Shown here: positions 1 through 5,204 of the stretch, in pieces
How positions within the stretch are numbered: position 1 is the stretch's first letter
How the letters are laid out: each line of letters opens with the position of its first letter
Source of the DNA: Thiotrichaceae bacterium
GTDB lineage: Bacteria; Pseudomonadota; Gammaproteobacteria; SZUA-229
Length of the DNA: 5,721 nt
NCBI GenBank assembly: GCA_002746365.1
Contig: NVWZ01000025.1
Coordinates: 14,001 to 19,721 of the forward strand
Direction: 5' to 3'
Notes under the pieces: model-generated
What the model saw: the letters and a program-made list of their open reading frames with translations, nothing else
Told to the model about the DNA's origin: nothing
Database searches by the model: none
Made by a program: the position numbers and the translations under genes

Positions 1-19
1 ATAACATTACCCCAATCAC

Positions 20-50
20 AAAAAAGCCTCGACATTGTCGAGGCTTTTTT
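20..50 (-). terminator. Rho-independent terminator of the pnt operon, probably bidirectional
   Basis: A perfect inverted repeat has arms at 20-33 and 37-50 around a three-base ATT loop. Each arm is six A or T residues plus the eight-base core GCCTCGAC and its complement. On either strand the transcript has a G+C-rich stem followed by a run of six U, so it can work in both directions. It begins about 30 bases beyond the pntB stop codon and is well placed to end the leftward operon. It may also serve a rightward gene that lies off the left edge. Confidence 0.93.
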
Positions 51-79
51 ATTAACCAATATTTAAGACGCTTTGATTT

Positions 80-1495
80 TTACAATAGCTTAATCCCAGC
101 AATTAAATCCGCAACTGCTTTCTTTCCATCGCCGTATAACATCTGCGTGTTATCCGCATAGAACAGATGATTTTCAATGCCTGAGAAACCCGCACCTTTA
201 CCACGTTTAATAACAATAACGTTCTGAGCATGATCCGCATCAAGAATCGGCATCCCATATATAGGGCTGTCTGGATTCGAACGGGCAACCGGATTAACGA
301 CATCATTGGCACCGATAACCAGTGCCACATCTGCTGTCGGGAACTCTGGATTAATTTCTTCCAGATCAAGAATATTATCGTAATCAACACCCGCTTCAGC
401 CAACAGCACATTCATGTGTCCCGGCATACGACCTGCTACTGGATGAATCGCATATTTCACATCAATACCCCGCGCTTCGAGCAAGTCACCCATCTCTTTT
501 AACTTATGCTGTGCCTGCGCCACGGCCATACCGTAACCCGGCACAATAATCACTTTCTGACCATAAGCCATCATAATGGCGGCATCATTAGCCTGAATTT
601 CTTTCATGCTACCTTCGATGTCTTCTTCTTCCGCCGCGCCACCATCGCTACCAAAACTGCTGAATAGTACGTTTGAGATTGGACGATTCATCGCTTTCGC
701 CATTAGCTGTGTCAGCAAAGCACCGGAGGAACCCACGACCGTACCGGCAACAATCATTGCCGCGTTATTTAACACGAAACCTTCAAACGCCACGGCCAAC
801 CCAGTCAAGGCATTGAACAATGAAATAACCACTGGCATATCGGCACCACCGATTGGCAGTGTCACCATCACACCCAGTACGATAGATAATGCGAAGAAAA
901 TCATGACATGCTCAAACTTAACCGACTCACCTGCCGCTATGAGATAACCGAACACACACACTGCGATTAATAAGCCGATATTAATGACTTGATGCATGGG
1001 CAGACGTAATGTCTTTTTCATAATACCCTGCAACTTGGCGAATGCGACTGCCGAACCCGAAAACGCAACAGCACCAATAACCCCGCCCAGCACAGCCAGG
1101 ATCTGAATGGTTAATCCATGTGATGGTGCGCCCGATGAAAGTTTAACCAGCTCAACAGCAGCAATCGCTGCGGCTGCACCCCCACCCATGCCGTTGTACA
1201 TCGCAATCATCTGCGGCATGTCTGTCATAGCAACCCGTTTCGCTGTGATATACGCCACGGTTGAACCCGCAACCATAGCTACAAGCATCAACTGCAAATT
1301 AATACTGCTAATCTCCAGACTAATCTGCGGTGAACCAAACGTTGCCAGAGTAGCAATCACCATCGCTATACCAGCCCAGACGATGCCGCGATGCGCGGTG
1401 ACTGGTGATGACATCTGTTTCAAACCAATAATAAATACGCCTGCGGTGATGAAGTAGATTGCATCAATGCCGAAGTTAATAATACTGTCAATCAT
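80..1495 (-). CDS. pntB: NAD(P) transhydrogenase subunit beta (membrane domain II part plus NADP(H)-binding domain III)
   Basis: This is the beta subunit of proton-translocating transhydrogenase, which couples proton flow across the inner membrane to hydride transfer from NADH to NADP+. The 471 residues match the usual length of about 460-475. Residues 1 to about 265 are a series of hydrophobic helices containing the family segment MYNGMGGGAAAA (99-110) and a conserved Asn in SLFNALTG (N228). Residues from about 300 form domain III, with the NADP(H) signature GYGMAVA (320-326), HPVAGRMPGHMNVLLAEA (351-368), GANDVVNP (395-402), KRGKG (430-434) and GDGKK (455-459). The ATG start is supported by a strong ribosome site, GGAGG, seven bases upstream, which lies inside the end of pntAB. 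Only two bases separate the pntAB stop from this ATG, so the genes are probably translationally coupled. The proton-channel His of Escherichia coli PntB (H91) appears to be Asn here (N101). Confidence 0.97.
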   Translation of the reverse strand: MIDSIINFGIDAIYFITAGVFIIGLKQMSSPVTAHRGIVWAGIAMVIATLATFGSPQISLEISSINLQLMLVAMVAGSTVAYITAKRVAMTDMPQMIAMYNGMGGGAAAAIAAVELVKLSSGAPSHGLTIQILAVLGGVIGAVAFSGSAVAFAKLQGIMKKTLRLPMHQVINIGLLIAVCVFGYLIAAGESVKFEHVMIFFALSIVLGVMVTLPIGGADMPVVISLFNALTGLAVAFEGFVLNNAAMIVAGTVVGSSGALLTQLMAKAMNRPISNVLFSSFGSDGGAAEEEDIEGSMKEIQANDAAIMMAYGQKVIIVPGYGMAVAQAQHKLKEMGDLLEARGIDVKYAIHPVAGRMPGHMNVLLAEAGVDYDNILDLEEINPEFPTADVALVIGANDVVNPVARSNPDSPIYGMPILDADHAQNVIVIKRGKGAGFSGIENHLFYADNTQMLYGDGKKAVADLIAGIKLL

Positions 1496-1497
1496 GA

Positions 1498-1809
1498 CTA
1501 AGCCTCCCCTGCGTCATTTGCAGAGACACGGGGCTTGGTCTGGAACATCTCCAGCATACGAACTGTCGCCACATAACCACCAACAGCATTACCCGACGCC
1601 AGCGCAACCGCGATGAAGCCGATGGTTAATTCCAGTGCGCCTTCCGCATGACCCATCACAATCATGGCACCCACCAGTACAATGCCGTGAATAAAGTTTG
1701 AACCGGACATTAACGGGGTATGCAAAATAACCGGAACACGGCTGATGACTTCATAACCGGTAAAGGCTGAAAGCATGAATATGTATAACGCAGGTAAACC
1801 TTCAATCAT
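1498..1809 (-). CDS. pntAB: NAD(P) transhydrogenase subunit alpha-2 (small membrane subunit)
   Basis: This 103-residue protein corresponds to the C-terminal membrane part of the single-chain E. coli PntA and to the separate alpha-2 subunit of Rhodospirillum rubrum. It supplies the alpha-side helices of membrane domain II. Three or so hydrophobic stretches are visible, at about residues 3-22, 39-53 and 60-82. The conserved segment RVPVILHTPLMSGSNFIHG (24-42) follows the first helix and identifies the family. H41 lies in a position where E. coli PntA has a Ser. From memory of the Thermus thermophilus transhydrogenase, a His here belongs to the proton path, replacing the beta-subunit His of E. 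coli. An AAGG ribosome site lies eight bases upstream of the ATG. The gene follows pntAA by 62 bases and runs to within two bases of pntB. The C-terminal tail is short and soluble. Confidence 0.95.
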   Translation of the reverse strand: MIEGLPALYIFMLSAFTGYEVISRVPVILHTPLMSGSNFIHGIVLVGAMIVMGHAEGALELTIGFIAVALASGNAVGGYVATVRMLEMFQTKPRVSANDAGEA

Positions 1810-1855
1810 AATTTAAACCTTATTTTTTCCGCTTCTATATTACGAGACTATTTTT

Positions 1856-1879
1856 GCTTTTATTTTCGCTTTTATTTTA
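1856..1879 (-). repeat. 12-bp tandem repeat covering the pntAA stop codon
   Basis: Two adjacent 12-base units occupy 1856-1867 and 1868-1879 and match at 11 of 12 positions. On the coding strand each reads, from its left end, as an A-rich unit ending AATAAAAGC. Because the unit is four codons long, the stop TAA of pntAA at 1872-1874 is repeated in frame at 1860-1862, and a third in-frame stop, TAG, follows at 1848-1850. It looks like slippage duplication at the gene end. No regulatory role is apparent. Confidence 0.75.
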
Positions 1880-2990
1880 GATACTGCTCATGCACAATTT
1901 CGCCATCACGAGTCAACACGCAGCCCGCGATTACATCGTCCTCAAAATCCAGTTCAAGATTTCCGTCTTCTGAAATAAACGGCGACACCAGGTTAAATAA
2001 ATTTTTAGCATACATCTCGCTGGCATTTATCGGTAACTCACCCGCAACGTTTAGCGGGCCATGTATAATAACGCGATCTTTGTATTCAAATGTTTCGCCA
2101 GGTCGGGTGAGCTCACAGTTACCGCCACCTTCCGATGCTAAATCAACAATGACCGCACCGGTCTTCATATCTTCAACCATCGCTTGTGAAATAATTTTAG
2201 GTGAGGGACGACCTGGAATAGCTGCCGTACTCACGATGACATCCGCCATAGCAATATGCTTCGCCAGCACGTCCTGCTGCTGTTGTTTTTCATCGTCAGT
2301 GAGTTCGCGTGCATAACCGCCTTCGCCATCGGCACTAACACCCGTATCAACGAATTTAGCGCCTAAAGATTCAACCTGCTCACGCGTTGCACTTCGCACA
2401 TCGTAGGCTTCGACGATAGCGCCTAAACGTTTTGCCGTTGCAATGGCCTGCAAGCCCGCCACACCCACACCAATCACCAGCACTTTAGCCGGACGAATGG
2501 TACCCGCCGCAGTGGTCAGCATCGGGAAAAAAACCGGGGCAAGTTGTGCGCCCATCAATACACCCATATAGCCGGCGATTGAAGCTTGTGAAGATAATGC
2601 ATCCATAGATTGCGCACGGGTAATGCGTGGCACTAACTCCATCGCCAATGAGGTGATTTTTTTATCACACATCAACTGCATCATCTCGGCATTCTTACTT
2701 GGCACCATAAAACCAACCACCGTACAGCCATCATTCATCTGTTTTAACTCATCCAGAGTCGGTGGCATGACTTTAAATATTAGGCCCGCGTCTTTGTACA
2801 GCGCGCTCGCATCAGCCACAATTTCCACGTCTGTGAAATCGTCATCTTTAAAATAGGATGACAATGCCGCTCCCTGCTGCAGCGCAATAGTCAGCCCTTT
2901 CGCGGTTAATTTTTTAGCCACATCAGGTGACAGCGCAATGCGTCTTTCACCCGGGGCAATTTCATTCGGTACTACCAGCCTTGTTGGCAT
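1872..2990 (-). CDS. pntAA: NAD(P) transhydrogenase subunit alpha-1 (NAD(H)-binding domain I)
   Basis: This is the soluble, membrane-attached domain I of transhydrogenase, which binds NADH and passes hydride to NADP+ held by domain III of PntB. At 372 residues it fits the separate alpha-1 subunit (about 370-385) and lacks the membrane helices fused to it in E. coli PntA. The alanine dehydrogenase/PNT N-terminal domain covers about residues 4-140 and includes GERRIALSPD (14-23). The conserved RITRAQSMDALSSQ segment (122-135) carries the Arg, Gln and Asp (R125, Q127, D130) that form the hydride-transfer site in the family. The Rossmann NAD-binding motif is GVGVAG (174-179), with the acidic D197 in YDVR that binds the adenosine ribose. 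The start ATG has a GGAG ribosome site five bases upstream. It is the first gene of a leftward operon with pntAB and pntB. Nothing essential appears to be missing. Confidence 0.96.
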   Translation of the reverse strand: MPTRLVVPNEIAPGERRIALSPDVAKKLTAKGLTIALQQGAALSSYFKDDDFTDVEIVADASALYKDAGLIFKVMPPTLDELKQMNDGCTVVGFMVPSKNAEMMQLMCDKKITSLAMELVPRITRAQSMDALSSQASIAGYMGVLMGAQLAPVFFPMLTTAAGTIRPAKVLVIGVGVAGLQAIATAKRLGAIVEAYDVRSATREQVESLGAKFVDTGVSADGEGGYARELTDDEKQQQQDVLAKHIAMADVIVSTAAIPGRPSPKIISQAMVEDMKTGAVIVDLASEGGGNCELTRPGETFEYKDRVIIHGPLNVAGELPINASEMYAKNLFNLVSPFISEDGNLELDFEDDVIAGCVLTRDGEIVHEQYLK

Positions 2991-3177
2991 GGGAACTCCA
3001 GATTCTTAAAGAAAAAATATTGGGCAGTATGTTACATTATTCTTAAGAGCATCTCTATTAATTAGAATAAGATGGAAATTCAGTGATATATCATGCAAAT
3101 AGCGCAGAATACTTGAGCATTAACACCAAATCTGTCACTCTTCGCCAACAGATCATAATCATCCAATAGCGATAATC
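2991..3177. promoter_or_regulatory. Divergent intergenic region between pntAA and hemH
   Basis: These 187 A+T-rich bases separate two genes that point away from each other, so they must contain the start signals for both. For hemH the best -10-like hexamer I see is TAGAAT at 3063-3068, without a convincing -35 element. For the pnt direction no pair is convincing. The region contains a perfect 10-base palindrome, TGATATATCA, at 3084-3093, and the near-repeat ATTCTTAA at about 3002-3009 and 3039-3046. No gene, RNA structure or known operator was recognised. The palindrome has the wrong spacing for an FNR site. Confidence 0.4.
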
Positions 3178-4281
3178 GTGTCAGAAAAAATCAGCCACCA
3201 ACATGGCGCACAGGAAAAACTTGGCATCTTACTTGTCAATCTTGGCTCACCCGATGCCCCGACATCGTCAGCCGTTCGCCGATATCTCGCGCAATTTTTA
3301 TCTGACACACGCGTCATCGAAAGTAATCGCCTGGTCTGGTGGTTTGCTCTGCATGGTGTCATTTTGCGCATACGCCCTGCTAAAGCGGCGAAATCCTATC
3401 AAAAAATATGGAATGAAAACGGCTCACCACTAGTACACATCTCTCGATTACAGACACAGGCAATACAAAAAAAGCTGGAACACCGTTTTCGTGGACATGT
3501 CATCGCTGACCTTGCCATGACCTATGGCAATCCATCAATCAAAAGCGGGCTGGAAGCATTACGCAAAGCAGGTGCAAGAAGGCTATTAATTTTACCGCTA
3601 TACCCGCAGTATTCCGCCACTACCACTGCCGCCGTTTTTGATCAGGTTACCGACGTGTTAAAAGGCTGGCGCTGGTTACCAGATTTACGCATGATCAACC
3701 ATTATCATGACCACCCCAAATATATCGAAGCGCTGGCCGACAGTATCACCAAACAATGGCAGAACAATCCGCGCGGCGAACAATTATTGTTTTCATTCCA
3801 CGGCATTCCTCAACGATACATTGATAATGGCGACCCCTACTTTTGCCATTGCCAAAAGACAGCCCGACTGGTTGCTGAAAAACTTGAATTAAAAGACCAA
3901 GAATGGCAAGTTGTCTTCCAGTCACGTTTTGGTCGTGAACCTTGGTTAGAACCCTACTGCAGTGTCACCTTGCAACAACTGCCTGACTCAGGAATAAAAA
4001 ATGTCGATCTCATCTGTCCGGGGTTTTCCGCTGACTGCCTGGAAACACTGGAAGAGATTCAGATGGAGAACAAAGAGCTGTTCATCGAAGCGGGTGGCGA
4101 GGCTTTTAATTACATCCCCTGCCTGAATGAAAACGAATCACATATAGATGCATTGTGCGAAGTTCTTACTGCCCACATGTTTGGCTGGCCAGAAACCATG
4201 CCCAGTTGGGACGCGGGCAAACTTGCCGTTGATGCACATAAATCAAGACAACGCGCAATCGAAATGGGCGCAAAAAAGTGA
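3178..4281 (+). CDS. hemH: Ferrochelatase (protoporphyrin ferrochelatase)
   Basis: The enzyme inserts Fe2+ into protoporphyrin IX, the last step of protohaem synthesis, at the inner face of the cytoplasmic membrane. The 367 residues carry the family landmarks in order: GILLVNLGSPDAP (16-28), MTYGNPS (114-120), LPLYPQYSATTT (139-150), the catalytic-His motif FSFHGIPQRY (205-214, H208), QSRFGREPWLEPY (248-260) and the acidic metal-site segment GFSADCLETLEE (282-293, E289). These match E. coli HemH closely. The start is GTG. No ATG lies upstream in frame before the stop at 3121-3123, and none lies downstream before the conserved core. No good Shine-Dalgarno sequence precedes the GTG, suggesting modest initiation. 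The C terminus extends about 33 residues past where E. coli HemH ends, and no Cys cluster for a [2Fe-2S] centre is evident in that extension. Its last 50 bases may overlap the next reading frame. Confidence 0.97.
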   Translation: MSEKISHQHGAQEKLGILLVNLGSPDAPTSSAVRRYLAQFLSDTRVIESNRLVWWFALHGVILRIRPAKAAKSYQKIWNENGSPLVHISRLQTQAIQKKLEHRFRGHVIADLAMTYGNPSIKSGLEALRKAGARRLLILPLYPQYSATTTAAVFDQVTDVLKGWRWLPDLRMINHYHDHPKYIEALADSITKQWQNNPRGEQLLFSFHGIPQRYIDNGDPYFCHCQKTARLVAEKLELKDQEWQVVFQSRFGREPWLEPYCSVTLQQLPDSGIKNVDLICPGFSADCLETLEEIQMENKELFIEAGGEAFNYIPCLNENESHIDALCEVLTAHMFGWPETMPSWDAGKLAVDAHKSRQRAIEMGAKK

Positions 4282-5005
4282 CACTAATGAAACCCCTTTT
4301 ATTAGGGTCATCCCGACAGAGCGCTTTTTTGCGACGAGGGATCTATATTCTTTTGAAACCCCTTTCATTAGGGTCATCCCGACAGAGCATTTTTTTGCGA
4401 CGAGGGATCTATATTCTTTTAAACCCCCTTTCATTAGCGTCATCCCGACAGAGCGCCAATTAGCAACGAGGGGGCTTCCCATCTCAACCAAAAAACCAAT
4501 CGTCGGAGTTAGCCAGTGCCTGCTCGGTGACGCTGTTCGCTACGACGGCAAGTCAAAGGCCAACCGTATCGTTCTGGGAAAACTCAGCACAATTTTCGAA
4601 CTCACGCCGGTTTGCCCTGAAGTAGAAGCCGGCCTTTCCATACCACGCCCGCCCGTACAACTCACTGGCAGTATTGACAACCCAAAACTAACTGGCCGTG
4701 ATAATCCTGCTATCGATGTCAGCCATACCATGAATAAATATTGCCTGACAAAACCCGCCGAACTAAATCATCTTTCAGGTTTTATATTTACATCTCGATC
4801 GCCCAGTTGCGGCTTAAACAGTACGCCTGTTTTTTTGAATGGGTCATGTATAACTGAAACCGGAAGAGGCGTATTTGCAGCTGCGCTATGTAAGCATTAT
4901 CCTGAACTGCCGGTCATTGAAGATTGCGAATTGAAAAACCAGGCTTTGCTAGATGATTTTATACTATCAATACTAACTCAACGGCTATGGGCTAAAAGCT
5001 CATAG
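4232..5005 (+). CDS. DUF523 (TudS-like) protein with uncertain start and repeat-encoded N-terminal extension
   Basis: The conserved domain begins at about 4496 and is a complete DUF523 domain of about 170 residues. The family includes TudS, which removes sulfur from 2-thiouracil using a [4Fe-4S] cluster held by three Cys. The matching motifs are SQCLLG with RYDG just after it, PVCPEVEAGLSIPRPP, SRSPSCG and GRGVFAA, and all three expected Cys (in SQCLLG, VCPE and SPSCG) are present. The start is the problem. The nearest canonical in-frame codon is ATG at 4232, inside hemH, with another ATG at 4148 right after a stop codon at 4145-4147. Either would add an extension containing three 22-residue repeats (ETPFIRVIPTER and similar). 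The frame has no ATG, GTG or TTG from the repeats up to the domain. An ATC at 4481-4483 sits where the family normally begins, behind a GAGGGGG. The domain identification is firm. The stated 5' end is a placeholder. Confidence 0.8.
   Translation: MHINQDNAQSKWAQKSDTNETPFIRVIPTERFFATRDLYSFETPFIRVIPTEHFFATRDLYSFKPPFISVIPTERQLATRGLPISTKKPIVGVSQCLLGDAVRYDGKSKANRIVLGKLSTIFELTPVCPEVEAGLSIPRPPVQLTGSIDNPKLTGRDNPAIDVSHTMNKYCLTKPAELNHLSGFIFTSRSPSCGLNSTPVFLNGSCITETGRGVFAAALCKHYPELPVIEDCELKNQALLDDFILSILTQRLWAKSS
4289..4486 (+). repeat. Three tandem 66-bp repeat units, probably a dispersed hairpin-type element
   Basis: Units start at 4289, 4355 and 4421. Units 1 and 2 differ at three of 66 positions. Unit 3 is close to the others in its first half and diverges after about 4454, merging into the start of the DUF523 domain. 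Each unit contains GTCATCCCGACAGAGC and, in the right half, an ACGAGGG arm. ATCCC pairs with GGGAT, and CGC with GCG, around a T-rich loop in unit 1. Unit 2 instead pairs GCA with TGC around the loop, so an inner stem is kept although the bases changed. The core resembles the CATCCC...GAGGGAT hairpin repeats scattered in many bacterial genomes, which is a resemblance from memory. The array lies eight bases after the hemH stop. Its period keeps the downstream frame open. Confidence 0.9.
4468..4483 (+). promoter_or_regulatory. Shine-Dalgarno-like GAGGGGG before an in-frame ATC at the expected DUF523 start
   Basis: GAGGGGG at 4468-4474 is followed after six bases by ATC at 4481-4483, in frame with the DUF523 domain. 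Translation from there would give a roughly 174-residue protein beginning just before the conserved IVGVSQCLLG, which is where family members normally begin. This is the geometry of a real start site with the third base of ATG changed. ATC is a very poor initiator, so the site may be weak, dead or a sequence error. Confidence 0.4.
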
Positions 5006-5013
5006 GTTGCCAT

Positions 5014-5040
5014 AATGACTAAAAGTCATTCTTTATTATT
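5014..5040 (+). terminator. Weak hairpin terminator after the DUF523 gene
   Basis: AATGACT at 5014-5020 and AGTCATT at 5024-5030 form a perfect seven-base stem with an AAA loop, followed by the T-rich CTTTATTATT. It starts nine bases after the stop codon at 5003-5005. The stem is A+T-rich and the T run is interrupted, so termination is probably inefficient. Confidence 0.5.
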
Positions 5041-5051
5041 TAAAGACATGA

Positions 5052-5090
5052 TTTTTTCTCGCTGATATCGCAAAGGGCGCAGAGAAAAGA
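5052..5090. repeat. Degenerate hairpin repeat in the convergent intergenic region
   Basis: TTTTCTC at 5054-5060 pairs with GAGAAAA at 5082-5088. Two further G-C pairs extend the stem if A5081 is bulged. The interior contains CGCAAAGGGCGCAGAG. The arrangement resembles the dispersed TTTCTCGC...GACGCAAAGACGCAGAG sequences found between genes in many bacteria. That family link is from memory and needs a genome search. It may also help to terminate or stabilise the converging transcripts. Confidence 0.4.
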
Positions 5091-5118
5091 AATAGTTTTT
5101 ACTAGCGGGCTGAGACAA

Positions 5119-5163
5119 TAAACACCGAAAAAATTTATAAAAACCAAACAGGAATGGTGTTTA
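5119..5163. repeat. 8-bp inverted repeat with a long A+T-rich spacer
   Basis: TAAACACC at 5119-5126 and GGTGTTTA at 5156-5163 are perfect complements separated by 29 A+T-rich bases. It could be a transcript stem near the end of the leftward antiporter gene, or a protein-binding site. No T run follows the stem, so it is not a standard terminator. The rest of 5091-5204 holds nothing I recognise. Confidence 0.35.
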
Positions 5164-5204
5164 CATTAAAAAAATTTCTTATGGACAATTCTGTTAATGG
5201 CTCT

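Noticed and set aside
606..1457. Plus-strand open frames opposite pntB
   Set aside because: They are shadows of the pntB coding sequence, with no recognisable domain and low-complexity Ala/Pro/Ile content.
3084..3093. FNR-type operator
   Set aside because: The half sites TGAT and ATCA are two bases apart, whereas FNR needs four, so the spacing does not fit.
4321..4333. Rho-independent terminator for hemH within repeat unit 1 (CGC, six T, GCG)
   Set aside because: The T run is in the loop rather than after the stem, and the stem is only three bases, so it is not a terminator.
4278..4463. Short plus-strand frame starting GTG within the repeat array (MTLMKPLLLGSSRQ...)
   Set aside because: It is made entirely of the 66-bp repeat in another frame and has no ribosome site or independent sequence. 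It is most likely spurious.
4289..4486. CRISPR array
   Set aside because: The units are contiguous 66-bp tandem copies with no unique spacers, and there are no cas genes nearby.
4243..4491. Minus-strand 82-codon frame across the repeats
   Set aside because: Its content is repeat-derived (RSVGMTLMKG type) plus antisense hemH. There is no promoter or ribosome site, so it is not called as a gene.
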